A stretch of DNA of 64,000 bases. Source: Bordetella hinzii LMG 13501. GTDB lineage: Bacteria; Pseudomonadota; Gammaproteobacteria; Burkholderiales; Burkholderiaceae_B. Under the pieces are notes generated by a model. That model made no database searches, was not told where the DNA came from, and was given only the letters and a program-made list of their open reading frames with translations. The stretch is taken from contig NZ_LRUJ01000004.1 in NCBI RefSeq assembly GCF_001548475.1, forward strand, positions 1-64,000. Reading direction: 5' to 3'. The position numbers were made by a program, and so were the translations under genes. Below are positions 35,457-44,623 of the stretch, piece by piece; position 1 is the stretch's first letter, and each line of letters opens with the position of its first letter.

Positions 35457-35566
35457 GAGAGACGGGAAGGAAGACTTGAATCATGGAGGGGCATTTTAAG
35501 GCGCATCGCGCAAACCGTGCGCGCTTTGCAAAACGGGCGGAATGACGCGCGGGCAATGCCGGGACG

Positions 35567-36886
35567 CTAGAACCCCAGCCAATGCCCCCGCATGAAGGTA
35601 TCCACCGGCATCGACAGCCTCGCCTTCCATTCGTAATCGCCCGAGAGCAGGTCCCGGTCGGCGCCCAGCGCGAACTGGACCCGGGGCGCCAGTTCCATGC
35701 TGTGCTCCAGCCCCACCCGCCTGTCATTCGGGTCGCCCCGCCCCAGGACATCGGAGGTATAGGTGCCGCTCAACGTGCCCATGCCCCGCAGCGGCACGCC
35801 GGCCGACAGCGTGCTGCGCATCTGGCGCGTGGCCGCGCCTCCGGCGCTATAGGAACTCAGGTCGCCGAAACCGGCGCCGATGTCTTCGCCCGTCACGCCC
35901 AGCTGGACGGCGTCGGCCATGGTGACGTTGTAGCCGAAGCGATAGCGCCAGGCATTGACCGAATCGAAGCTGCTTTGCGTGACGCCCGCCTCGAAGGTGC
36001 CGATCTCCCCGGCGTTATAGCGCGTGCCCAGCCCGCGCGTGGTCAGGCCGCGCGTGGTCTGCAGCTGGCCTTCCAGGGTCATGGCGCTGGTCAGTCCGTA
36101 GCGCACCGTGCCGCTGCCGGCAGGCGCGCCGTAGTCCACCGCGCCCTGGGTCGCCGCGGGGTCCATGAGGTTGAGCCGCCCGAGCGAGGAGGAGTAGCCG
36201 AACTTGCCCGCGCCGATATTGCTCGCGCTGTCGAACTGGTCGGAGACCTGGACACCGCCCAGCGGGGCGCTCCCGCCCCAGGCCGGCGCGTTGGCCGTGA
36301 GATTGCCGATACCGACCGACGGCCCCTCGGGGCTGCGATAAAGCCAGTTGCGGTCGCCGTAGCTGAGCGTGGGCCGCGCGTTGATGGCGGAGAACCAGCG
36401 CGGACGGGGCAGGACCACGCCCTGGTTCAGGACCGGGCGCGTGCGGGCCAGTTCGTTGCGCTCCAGGTCCAGGGCATAGGAGGGGCTGAGCTGGGGCACT
36501 TCGTAGTCCGGGAAAGGCCGTTGGCAATCGCCGGGCGCGGCCTGCCCGGGGGCGGCCTCCAGCCCCGCTGGCGCGGGGGGCCCGGCCCACTCCGCGCAGG
36601 GATCGGGCTCGGGAGAGAGGGCATAGCCTTCGATGGGACCCGGAAGCTGCACCGCCTGCGGCATGGCGGGCGCGAGCACGCCGATACCGTAGCGCGCCGC
36701 CTCCTCGGGGGCCCGCGCCACGGAAGGCGAGGCAGGCCGTGCTGCGGCAGGCTGGGCGTCAGAACTATCGGGGACGGATTTATCGTTGCCAGGCATGGCG
36801 CAGGCCCCGAGGGCCATGTTGCCCGCCAGCGCGGCGACCAGCACCGTGCGCGATATCCGTTTACGCTCGCGTTCGCGGATCACCAT
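35567..36886 (-). CDS. Predicted outer-membrane lipoprotein with usher-like beta-barrel segment
   Basis: About 439 residues with a basic N-terminus and lipobox LGAC (C29), then a proline-rich region to about residue 130. The next 250 residues resemble the barrel of fimbrial ushers (FimD type): FGYSSSLGRLNL, GTVRYGLTSAMTLEGQLQTT, repeated alternating aromatic strands and FGYNVTMADAVQLGV. It lacks the usher N-terminal, plug and C-terminal domains, and no pilin or chaperone gene is adjacent. It is divergent from a response regulator gene, which could control it. The start is uncertain; an alternative ATG lies at 36922. Confidence 0.55.
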   Translation of the reverse strand: MVIRERERKRISRTVLVAALAGNMALGACAMPGNDKSVPDSSDAQPAAARPASPSVARAPEEAARYGIGVLAPAMPQAVQLPGPIEGYALSPEPDPCAEWAGPPAPAGLEAAPGQAAPGDCQRPFPDYEVPQLSPSYALDLERNELARTRPVLNQGVVLPRPRWFSAINARPTLSYGDRNWLYRSPEGPSVGIGNLTANAPAWGGSAPLGGVQVSDQFDSASNIGAGKFGYSSSLGRLNLMDPAATQGAVDYGAPAGSGTVRYGLTSAMTLEGQLQTTRGLTTRGLGTRYNAGEIGTFEAGVTQSSFDSVNAWRYRFGYNVTMADAVQLGVTGEDIGAGFGDLSSYSAGGAATRQMRSTLSAGVPLRGMGTLSGTYTSDVLGRGDPNDRRVGLEHSMELAPRVQFALGADRDLLSGDYEWKARLSMPVDTFMRGHWLGF

Positions 36887-37064
36887 AACGCGAATCAGTG
36901 TAGGAATTCCCGGGCGCGGCATCTGTAAACGAAGTTAATAAAACAGCACGGGATCTCCCATGCTGCCTGGCGGCTCGCTATTCTATGACCAATTTTGCCA
37001 GGGCTTATTTCAGATCGTTTCTTTCCCCTTGTCGGAGCGGGCCCTGCCCGGGCACTATCTCGCC

Positions 37065-37766
37065 ATGGACAGCCCTCACACCAAACTGCTGGTCGTCGAC
37101 GACGATCCCGCATTGCGGCAACTGCTGGCCGATTATCTTAATCGGCACGGCTATGACACCTTGCTCGCCCCCGATGCCAGCGACCTGCCGGCGCGCATCA
37201 CCCGCTACGCCCCCGATTTACTGGTGCTGGACCGCATGCTGCCCGGCGGCGACGGCGCCGACGCCTGCCGGCGCCTGCGCGAGCAGGGCGAGGATATCCC
37301 CGTCATCCTGTTGACGGCGCGCGACGAGGCGGTCGACCGCATCATCGGCCTGGAGGCCGGCGCCGACGATTACCTGGGCAAGCCTTTCGACCCGCGCGAG
37401 CTGCTGGCGCGCATCGAGGCGGTGCTGCGCCGCAAGCGCGGCCCCTCGGCCCTGGTCAAGGACCAGCCGGTCAATTTCGGCCCCTTCGTGTTCGACCCGG
37501 CCACCCGCCAGCTGCTGCGCGAAGGCGCGGTGGTCAAGCTGACCGGCGGCGAGATCAATCTGCTCGAAGCCCTGGTGCGCAATGCCGGCAAGCCGCTGTC
37601 ACGCGAGCGCCTGCTCGCGCTGGCGCGCGACGACGACAGCGGCGAGCGCAACGACCGCGCCATCGACATCGCCATCCTGCGCCTGCGCCGCGCCATCGAA
37701 GACGATCCCAAGCAGCCGCGCTGGATACAGACCGTCTGGGGTATCGGCTATCGGTTCGCGCCCTGA
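37065..37766 (+). CDS. OmpR/PhoB-family response regulator
   Basis: The 233-residue regulator has a receiver domain with acidic pocket D12-D13, phosphoacceptor D56 (LVLDRMLPGGDG) and K106 (DDYLGKPFDPRELLARI), then a winged-helix DNA-binding domain (VKLTGGEINLLEALVRN to WIQTVWGIGYRF). It is the partner of the histidine kinase gene that starts 11 bases after its stop. The ATG at 37065 is used because the preceding in-frame residues are unconserved. Targets are unknown; the divergent usher-like gene is one candidate. Confidence 0.93.
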   Translation: MDSPHTKLLVVDDDPALRQLLADYLNRHGYDTLLAPDASDLPARITRYAPDLLVLDRMLPGGDGADACRRLREQGEDIPVILLTARDEAVDRIIGLEAGADDYLGKPFDPRELLARIEAVLRRKRGPSALVKDQPVNFGPFVFDPATRQLLREGAVVKLTGGEINLLEALVRNAGKPLSRERLLALARDDDSGERNDRAIDIAILRLRRAIEDDPKQPRWIQTVWGIGYRFAP

Positions 37767-37777
37767 GCGGCACCGCG

Positions 37778-39244
37778 ATGAAATTCCCGCTGTCCCTCGC
37801 CCTGCCGCGCTCGCTGCGCGCCAGGCTCATCCTGCTCGTGCTGGGCTCGGTGCTGCTGGCCCAGGCGGCGACCTTGGCCACCGTCTCCTACTACCGGCAT
37901 AAATTCATCGAGGACGTGGCGATCGGCTATATCGCCACCACCATCCGCACCCTGCGCGCCGCGCTGGCGCAAGTGCCCAGCGAAGACCGGGCGGAATTCG
38001 TGCGCGTCGCCTCGCAGAATCAATGGCGCTGGTGGGCCCGCGGCCTGCCGGCCGAGGCCCGCCTGCAGCGCCTGAACCATCCGCCGCCCGAGCGCATGGG
38101 GCCCAGCGGCATGCCGCCGCCCGACGGCGACCCCGGCGCGCGCAGGCGCTTCGATGACGATGAGGTCCGCCGCCGCCCGCCGGCGCCGCCCAGCGACGAC
38201 GTGCGCCGCGACCTGCGCCGCCTGGTCCAGGAGCTCAACGTGCGCCTGAACGACGGCACCCGCGTGGCCCTGTCGCGCGGCCCGCGCCCGGAAATCTTCA
38301 TCTCGCTGGCGCCCAATACCGCCAGCGAGGACGTCCCCGCCCTGCGGGAATGGCTGGTCATCCCGCTGGACCGGCTGGATCCGCCCGTGGCCACGCCCAT
38401 GATCGCCTTCTGGCTGGGCGGGCTGGGACTGGTGCTGCTGCTGGCGGCCGGCTTCTCCTGGCACATCACGCGGCCGCTGACGCGGCTGGCCGATGCCGCC
38501 GACCGGCTGGCCGCCGGCCAGCCGCAGCGCGTCGAACCCTCGGGGCCGCACGAAACCCGCGTGCTGGGCGAGCGCTTCAATGCCATGCTCGATGCCCTGG
38601 CCGAATCCGACTCCGTGCGCCGCACCCTGCTCTCGGGCCTGCCTCATGACCTGAAAGGCCCGCTGTCGCGCATGTGGCTGCGCATCGAGCTGGCCGACGA
38701 CTCCGCGCTCAAGGACGGCCTGCGCAAGGACCTGCAGGACATGCAGCACATGGTGGACCAGTTCATCGGGTTCGTGCGCGGCACCGACCCGGCGGCCTAT
38801 CGCTATGCGCCGCTGAACCTGAACGAGTGGATCAGCGAACGGGTGCAGAGCTGGAAAGGCGCGGGCACGGCGATTTCGCTGGCCGCCGCCGACGATGACG
38901 GCCTGACCATCCAGGGCGATGCCGTGGCGCTGGGGCGGCTGCTGGACAACCTGATCGGCAACGCCCTGCATCACGGCGCGCCGCCCATCGAGGTGCGGCT
39001 GGGCGGCGACGAGCGTCACGCCGTCATCGAGGTGGCCGACCACGGCAGCGGTATCGCGCCCCAGCGGCGCGCCGAAGCCCTGCGGCCGTTTGCCCGGCTG
39101 GACGACGCCCGCACCCGCAGCGGCAATGTCGGCCTGGGCCTGGCCCTGGCCGAGGCCATCGCGCGCGCGCACGGCGGTTCGCTGGAACTGGACGCCGATG
39201 CCGGCGGCGGCCTGCTGGTCCGGATACGCCTGCCGCGCGCCTGA
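37778..39244 (+). CDS. EnvZ-like sensor histidine kinase
   Basis: A 488-residue membrane kinase: a first membrane helix (ARLILLVLGSVLLAQAATLATV), a periplasmic domain of about 180 residues with a proline-rich stretch (HPPPERMGPSGMPPPDGD) and many charges, a second helix (MIAFWLGGLGLVLLLAAGFSW), a HAMP region, an H-box with H290 (GLPHDLKGPLSRMWLRIEL), and an ATPase domain with N, G1 (EVADHGSGIA) and G2 (SGNVGLGLALAEAIA) boxes. The H-box has KG where EnvZ-type kinases usually have RT. The signal it senses is unknown. It is convergent with the cydAB-like genes 12 bases away. Confidence 0.9.
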   Translation: MKFPLSLALPRSLRARLILLVLGSVLLAQAATLATVSYYRHKFIEDVAIGYIATTIRTLRAALAQVPSEDRAEFVRVASQNQWRWWARGLPAEARLQRLNHPPPERMGPSGMPPPDGDPGARRRFDDDEVRRRPPAPPSDDVRRDLRRLVQELNVRLNDGTRVALSRGPRPEIFISLAPNTASEDVPALREWLVIPLDRLDPPVATPMIAFWLGGLGLVLLLAAGFSWHITRPLTRLADAADRLAAGQPQRVEPSGPHETRVLGERFNAMLDALAESDSVRRTLLSGLPHDLKGPLSRMWLRIELADDSALKDGLRKDLQDMQHMVDQFIGFVRGTDPAAYRYAPLNLNEWISERVQSWKGAGTAISLAAADDDGLTIQGDAVALGRLLDNLIGNALHHGAPPIEVRLGGDERHAVIEVADHGSGIAPQRRAEALRPFARLDDARTRSGNVGLGLALAEAIARAHGGSLELDADAGGGLLVRIRLPRA

Positions 39245-39256
39245 AACCGCCAGGGT

Positions 39257-40309
39257 TCAGCCCGGCGGCGGCAACAAGGCCACCGGCCGGCGCTCCCGGC
39301 CGAAGACCGAGCGGTAGGCCAGGATATTGAAGACCAGCACCACCGGCACGCCGATGACCACGCCGGCCAGCACCAGGCGCATGGAGCCCAGCGCCCCGCT
39401 GCCGTCCCAGATCGTCATGTCATCCAGGATGAGATAGGGAAAGAAGCTGTAGGCCAGGCCGGCCAGCATCAGCAGGTAGAGCGCCACGCACAGCACGAAG
39501 GGCAGCCAGGCAAAGCGGTCGGCCTTGCCCGGCAGGCGCGCCAGCAGCATCTCGGCCGCCACGAAGCCCAGCAGCATCGCCGCCCAGACGCCCGCCGCCG
39601 CGCCCAGGTGGGCGGCATTGCTCCATTTGTAGAAGATGCCGGCGTTGGCCAGCCCCAGCGTGACGGCGATGGCCACCATGCCGGCCGCCGTCCAGCGTAT
39701 GCCGTGTCGCGCCCAGGAGGCGGCGCGGCGCTGCAGCTCGCCGTCGACGCGCATGACCAGCCAGCAGGCGCCCAGCAGCGCATAGGCGGCCACGGCGCAC
39801 AGGCCCACGAAAAGGGAGAACCAGCCATAGCCGGCATCGCTCTGGTAGTCGGTGGCGATACGCCCCAGCACCATGCCCTGCCCGATGGCGGCCAGCAGCG
39901 AACCCACCCAGAAGCCGAAAATCCAGCGCGGCTTGAGCTCGGTGCGGGCGCGGATGCGGAACTCGAACGCCACGCTGCGCAGGACGATACCCAGGACCAT
40001 GACGACCAGGGGGCCGTACAGCTTGCCCAGGATGGCGCCCCAGGCAAACGGGAAGGCCGAGCCGAACAGCCCGATGCCCAGCAAGGGCCAGAATTCATTG
40101 GCGTCGCGCCAGGGACTCAGCAGGCCCATCATGCGGCCGCGCTCCTCGGCCGGCGCGAATTGCAGCAGGATGCCCACACCGATGTCGAAACCGTCGAGCA
40201 CGATGCCCGCGGCAATGAGCAGCAGCAGCAGGCCCATGAAGACCATGGGCATCCAGAAGGTCGGGTCTTCGGGGCTCAGGCCCAGCGAAGCGGCCAGGGT
40301 GGCGATCAT
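39257..40309 (-). CDS. cydB: Cytochrome bd-type quinol oxidase subunit II-like protein
   Basis: About 350 residues with nine or so membrane helices and the CydB core LDGFDIGVGILLQF near residue 38, and the NEFWPLLGIGLFGSAFPFAW and LRSVAFEFRIRA segments in the usual order. The position of the CydB HWDGNQVW motif reads SPWRDANEFW here, a divergent version. The ATG overlaps the cydA-like stop (ATGA), so the two are coupled. No CydX-like small ORF follows because the next gene is only 12 bases away. Its partner subunit lacks haem ligands, so the function is uncertain. Confidence 0.85.
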   Translation of the reverse strand: MIATLAASLGLSPEDPTFWMPMVFMGLLLLLIAAGIVLDGFDIGVGILLQFAPAEERGRMMGLLSPWRDANEFWPLLGIGLFGSAFPFAWGAILGKLYGPLVVMVLGIVLRSVAFEFRIRARTELKPRWIFGFWVGSLLAAIGQGMVLGRIATDYQSDAGYGWFSLFVGLCAVAAYALLGACWLVMRVDGELQRRAASWARHGIRWTAAGMVAIAVTLGLANAGIFYKWSNAAHLGAAAGVWAAMLLGFVAAEMLLARLPGKADRFAWLPFVLCVALYLLMLAGLAYSFFPYLILDDMTIWDGSGALGSMRLVLAGVVIGVPVVLVFNILAYRSVFGRERRPVALLPPPG

Positions 40310-41643
40310 GGCGAGCCTCCGATCTTGCGCACGGGCACGACGCCGTAGCGCGCGGCGTGGAACAACATGCCGACAAAAGCGCTCAGCAACAAGGCATAGA
40401 GCGCGCCGTAGCCGGCCAGCCCCCACCACAGGGTGGAGGCCGGCACGGCGCCGAGCACTTCGGATTGGGTGATCGTGCGGTTGACGATATAGGGCTGCAG
40501 GCCGACCTGGGCGACCCAGATGCCCAGCACGACCGACAGGCCGCCGCTGAACATCATCGCGGTGAGCACGCGCAGCCACCAGCGCGGCATGGCCGCCGGA
40601 TCGTAGCCGCGCCGGAAGCTCAGGCAGAAGGAGAACACCGCCGCAATGAACATCAGGCCGCCCAACAGCCACATGGCGCGCAGCGACAGGAAGACAAAGG
40701 CCACCGGCGGCTGCATCCCCGAATACTTGTCCAGGCCGATATAGCCCGCGTCGGTATCCCGGGCCAGCCAGCGGCCGCCGGCATCATGCCAGGCCCAGGC
40801 CCCGAGATTACGCTGTGACGCCGGGTCGGGCAGGCCGAGGATGACCACCGAGGGCGTCGTGCCGCTATGCCAATAGCCCGCCAGCGCGGCCGCCTTGGCC
40901 GGCTGCAGGCGGCCCGTCACCTCGCCCAGGCCCCAGGCCGCCGGCGCCTGCAGCAGGCTCGCGGCCAGGGCCAGCACCAGGGCGGTCTTGTAGGCATGGC
41001 GCTCACCGTCGTCCAGGGGGCGCCTGAGCGCCTGCAGGGCCGTCACTCCCAGGATGAGGAAGGCCGCGGCCAGGAAAGCGCCCAGCACCGTCAGGCCCAT
41101 GCGCCAGCCGAAAGAGGGGTTGAAGATCACGCTCGCCCAGTCATAGACCTGGTAGCGCCCGTCGATGATGGCCGCGCCGTCCGGCGTCTGCAGCCAGGAC
41201 TGCAGCGAAACGGCCCAGCCGACAGCGACGACCTGGCCGATGGCCACCATCAGCACCGCCAGGGTATGGGCCAGGTCGGAAACCCGGCGCTGCCCGAACA
41301 GCATCACGCCCAGGAAGCAGGACTTGAGGATAAAGACCGACAGCACGCCGAAACCGAGCAGCGGCCCTGCCACATTGCCGATCTTGTCCATCAGGCCGGG
41401 CCAGAGGCTGGCCAGCTGCACGAGCACCGGCATGGCGCTGGCCAGCGCCAGCACGAAGGACAGCGCGAAAATACGCACCCAGAACCGGTAGGCGGCGATC
41501 CACCCGGCCTGGGCGCCGCGGGCGCGCAGTTTGAAAAACAGCAATATCCAGGCCAGCGCCATGGACAACGCCAGGAACAAGGCCAGGAAGCTCAGGCTTG
41601 CCGTGAACTGGGTCCGGGCCAGCTGGAGGGGGGCGATATTCAT
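40306..41643 (-). CDS. cydA: Cytochrome bd-type oxidase subunit I-like protein lacking haem ligands
   Basis: A 445-residue CydA-family membrane protein that aligns by eye over its whole length with CioA-type subunits (LARTQF, SWLQTPDG, VIFNPSF, QPAK, VGLQP). Every haem-binding position differs. The H19 equivalent is L20, E99 is G99, E107 is K107, H186 is L184, E445 is Q379, and the GRQPW motif reads GLQPY. The Q-loop acid corresponding to E257 is A255; the methionine corresponding to M393 is kept (M324). It should not bind haems b595, b558 and d normally. It is followed by the coupled subunit II gene. Symbol by homology only. Confidence 0.8.
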   Translation of the reverse strand: MNIAPLQLARTQFTASLSFLALFLALSMALAWILLFFKLRARGAQAGWIAAYRFWVRIFALSFVLALASAMPVLVQLASLWPGLMDKIGNVAGPLLGFGVLSVFILKSCFLGVMLFGQRRVSDLAHTLAVLMVAIGQVVAVGWAVSLQSWLQTPDGAAIIDGRYQVYDWASVIFNPSFGWRMGLTVLGAFLAAAFLILGVTALQALRRPLDDGERHAYKTALVLALAASLLQAPAAWGLGEVTGRLQPAKAAALAGYWHSGTTPSVVILGLPDPASQRNLGAWAWHDAGGRWLARDTDAGYIGLDKYSGMQPPVAFVFLSLRAMWLLGGLMFIAAVFSFCLSFRRGYDPAAMPRWWLRVLTAMMFSGGLSVVLGIWVAQVGLQPYIVNRTITQSEVLGAVPASTLWWGLAGYGALYALLLSAFVGMLFHAARYGVVPVRKIGGSP

Positions 41644-41761
41644 GATGGGCGGTAGTGTAGAGCCAGTTTCCGGGGCGTGGGAGCCGGCTTTGCAACGGAA
41701 GTCCCTCCCGATCGTGGCAAAATGGGTCTTTTGTGGCCGCATTTTTCGACTTCGCCCCAGA

Positions 41762-43522
41762 ATGACCCAGACCCCCACGCCTCACGCAGCCAGCAATTAC
41801 CTGCGCAATATCATCGAAGAAGACCTGGCGGCCAACCGCTTCCAGGGTAAGCGCTGGGCCGGCAAGCCCGGTCCGGCTTCCGTGCAGGCGGCGGGCGCCC
41901 CCGATCCGGCGCGCATCCGCACTCGCTTCCCGCCCGAGCCCAACGGCTATCTGCACATCGGCCACGCCAAGAGCATCTGTGTCAACTTCGGCATGGCCAA
42001 GGAATTCGGCGGCGTCTGCCACCTGCGCTTTGACGACACCAATCCCGAAAAGGAAGACCAGGAATACGTCGACGCCATCATCGAGGCGGTCCACTGGCTG
42101 GGTTTCGACTGGAAGGCCGACGGCAATGACAACCTGTTCTTTGCCAGCGACTACTTCGAGTTCATGTACGAGTTCGCCGAAGCGCTGATCGAGGCCGGCC
42201 ATGCCTTCGTCGACGAACAGAGCGCCGACGAGATCCGGGCCCAGCGCGGCACGCTGACCGAGCCCGGCACCAACTCGCCCTTCCGCGACCGTCCGGCCGC
42301 CGAATCCCTGGCGCGGCTGCGCGAAATGCGCGATGGCCAGCATCCGGACGGCAGCCTGGTGCTGCGCGCCAAGATCGACATGGCCTCGCCCAATATCAAT
42401 CTGCGCGATCCGGTCATGTACCGCGTGCGCCATGCCACCCACCACCGTACCGGCGACAAGTGGTGCATCTACCCGATGTACAGCTGGGCGCATCCGGTCG
42501 AGGACGCGCTCGAGGGCATCACGCACAGCATCTGCACGCTGGAGTTCGAAGACCAGCGCCCCTTCTACGACTGGATCCTGGCGCGCCTGGCCGAACTGGG
42601 CAAGCTGGCCCGGCCCCTGCCCCACCAGTATGAGTTCGCGCGCCTGAACCTGACCTATATCGTCACCAGCAAGCGCAAGCTGCTGCAGCTGGTGCGCGAA
42701 GGCTATGTGGACGGCTGGGACGACCCGCGCATGCCCACGCTGTTCGGCATGCGCCGCCGCGGCTATACCGCCTCTGCCATCCGCCTGTTCTGCGACCGCA
42801 CGGCGGTCTCCAAATCCGATTCGCGCATCGACTACAGCCTGCTGGAGCAGGCGGTGCGCGATGACCTGGACCCGGGCACGCCGCGCTCGGTGGCCGTGCT
42901 CGACCCGATCAAGCTCGTCATCACCAACTATCCCGAAGGGCAGACCGAGGCCTGCACGGCGCCGCGCAATCCGCACGACCCCGAGGCCGGCCACCGCGAG
43001 TTCCCCTTCTCGCGCGAGCTCTGGATCGAGCGCGACGACTTCCGCGAAGAGCCGCCGAAGAAATATTTCCGCCTCTTCCCCGGCAACCAGGTGCGCCTGA
43101 AGTACGGCTATGTGGTGCGCTGCACGGGCTTCACCAAGGATGAGGCCGGCAATGTGACCGAGGTCCAGGCCGAGTACCTGCCCGACACCAAGAGTGGCAC
43201 GCCCGGCGCCGACAGCGTCAAGGTCAAGGGCAACATCACCTGGGTGAGCGCCGCGCACGCGATACCCGCCGAGGTGCGCCTGTATGACCGCCTCTTCGCC
43301 GATCCGCACCCGGACGGCGGCGACAAGGACTTCCTGGCCTGCCTGAACCCCAACTCCATCCAGACCGTCCGCGCCTGGCTGGAGCCGGGCACCCGGGTCG
43401 AGCCGGGCGCGACCTGGCAATTCGAGCGCCTGGGCTATTTCACGGTCGACAGCCAGGACTCGCGGCCCGAGGCGCCGGTGCTCAACCGCATCGTCACGCT
43501 CAAGGACTCCTGGGGCGCCTGA
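41762..43522 (+). CDS. glnS: Glutaminyl-tRNA synthetase
   Basis: The 586-residue class I synthetase charges tRNA-Gln. It has [17 protein letters not shown] (HIGH at 65-68), the [16 protein letters not shown] segment, the GlnRS-typical [12 protein letters not shown] followed by SKRKL (a VTSKR form of the KMSKS loop), [17 protein letters not shown], and the C-terminal anticodon-binding beta-barrels ending in RIVTLKDSW. The start ATG at 41762 gives the normal length. It is divergent from the cydA-like gene. A strong hairpin follows the stop. Confidence 0.97.
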   Translation: MTQTPTPHAASNYLRNIIEEDLAANRFQGKRWAGKPGPASVQAAGAPDPARIRTRFPPEPNGYLHIGHAKSICVNFGMAKEFGGVCHLRFDDTNPEKEDQEYVDAIIEAVHWLGFDWKADGNDNLFFASDYFEFMYEFAEALIEAGHAFVDEQSADEIRAQRGTLTEPGTNSPFRDRPAAESLARLREMRDGQHPDGSLVLRAKIDMASPNINLRDPVMYRVRHATHHRTGDKWCIYPMYSWAHPVEDALEGITHSICTLEFEDQRPFYDWILARLAELGKLARPLPHQYEFARLNLTYIVTSKRKLLQLVREGYVDGWDDPRMPTLFGMRRRGYTASAIRLFCDRTAVSKSDSRIDYSLLEQAVRDDLDPGTPRSVAVLDPIKLVITNYPEGQTEACTAPRNPHDPEAGHREFPFSRELWIERDDFREEPPKKYFRLFPGNQVRLKYGYVVRCTGFTKDEAGNVTEVQAEYLPDTKSGTPGADSVKVKGNITWVSAAHAIPAEVRLYDRLFADPHPDGGDKDFLACLNPNSIQTVRAWLEPGTRVEPGATWQFERLGYFTVDSQDSRPEAPVLNRIVTLKDSWGA

Positions 43523-43540
43523 GCCCCTGCCGCCGGTCCG

Positions 43541-43569
43541 GACAACGCCCCCGCCCAGGGGGCGTTGTC
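43541..43569 (+). terminator. Hairpin downstream of glnS
   Basis: GACAACGCCCCC (43541-43552) pairs perfectly with GGGGGCGTTGTC (43558-43569) around a five-base loop, 19 bases after the stop. The 12-bp GC-rich stem is typical of a terminator, although no T tract follows. Confidence 0.65.
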
Positions 43570-43704
43570 GCATCCGGACGCCAGGCGTCACAAACCGGCG
43601 GCAAACCCCATGCCGGAGGCGACCGAAGCGGGTCAGCCGGGTTATCATGCCCGACATTCCCGACCGGTCCGCGCCGAGCCCGGACCGACCGCAAGAAACC
43701 CCTG

Positions 43705-44529
43705 ATGAACACCGAACCCCTCGCCCTGGATTTCAAAAGCGCCACGCTCTATGCCATCCGCGTGGTGCTGCATAGCGCCGACCTGGAACAGCTGCAGCAG
43801 GCCCTGGCCAGACGCATGGCCGACGCCGGCAGCTTCTTCGAGAACGAACCCGTGGTGGTCGACGCCAGCCGCCTCACCGAACCGGTGGACTGGCCGGCCC
43901 TGGTCCGCGCGCTGGTCTCCCACAACCTGCCTCCCATTGGCGTGGTCGCCGAAGGCGCCAACCTGCAGGCCGCGCGCGACGCCGGCCTGACGCCGGTGGA
44001 GCTGTCCGCCACCGCGCCGCGCGCGCCCCAGGTGGTGGATCCGGCGCCGCCCAACCATGTGTCCACGCCCGTGCCGGCGACCCCCGAGGCCAGCCCGGCG
44101 GCCCAGCCCAACGGCGACGCCGAGGCCGTGCCCACCCGGGCCGCGCGCGAGACCACCGAGGCGGCCAACCACACGCCGGCCGCGCCCCAATCCTCGACCG
44201 CGCTGGTCATCACCAAGCCGCTGCGCTCCGGCCAGCGTGTCTACGCGCGCCACACCGACCTGGTGGTGATCGGCATGGTGAGCCAGGGCGCGGAGGTCAT
44301 CGCCGACGGCAATATCCATGTGTACGGTCCCTTGCGCGGCAAGGCCATGGCCGGCGCGCGGGGCGACACCTCGGCACGCATTTTCACCACGCACCTGGAC
44401 GCGGAACTGCTCGCCGTGGCGGGCGTCTACCGCGTGGTGGAAGACCGCCTGGACCGCAATCTGCACAACCAGCCAGCGCTCGTCCGGCTCAACGGCGACA
44501 CGCTGCACATCGAGGCGCTAAAAGGCTGA
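43705..44529 (+). CDS. minC: Septum site-determining protein MinC
   Basis: The 274-residue FtsZ inhibitor has an N-terminal FtsZ-contact domain ([25 protein letters not shown]), a Pro/Ala-rich linker at about residues 105-165, and the beta-helix C-domain ([47 protein letters not shown]) that binds MinD. It precedes minD and minE in the usual order and polarity. With MinDE it blocks Z-ring formation near the poles. Confidence 0.96.
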   Translation: MNTEPLALDFKSATLYAIRVVLHSADLEQLQQALARRMADAGSFFENEPVVVDASRLTEPVDWPALVRALVSHNLPPIGVVAEGANLQAARDAGLTPVELSATAPRAPQVVDPAPPNHVSTPVPATPEASPAAQPNGDAEAVPTRAARETTEAANHTPAAPQSSTALVITKPLRSGQRVYARHTDLVVIGMVSQGAEVIADGNIHVYGPLRGKAMAGARGDTSARIFTTHLDAELLAVAGVYRVVEDRLDRNLHNQPALVRLNGDTLHIEALKG

Positions 44530-44623
44530 CGCGAGGCGCGGCGGCCATACAGTTGTAAGAAGCCATTAAGGGCTTTTTGCTTTACGATAACGCGATTTAT
44601 ACGAACATAAGGGTTTGATCGTC

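Noticed and set aside
33942-35570. Long plus-strand frame opposite recQ
   Set aside because: Low-complexity, rich in His, Gln and Ala, covering a conserved helicase on the other strand.
41141-43657. 838-codon minus-strand frame opposite glnS
   Set aside because: Shadow of glnS and part of the cydA-like gene; no domain recognised.
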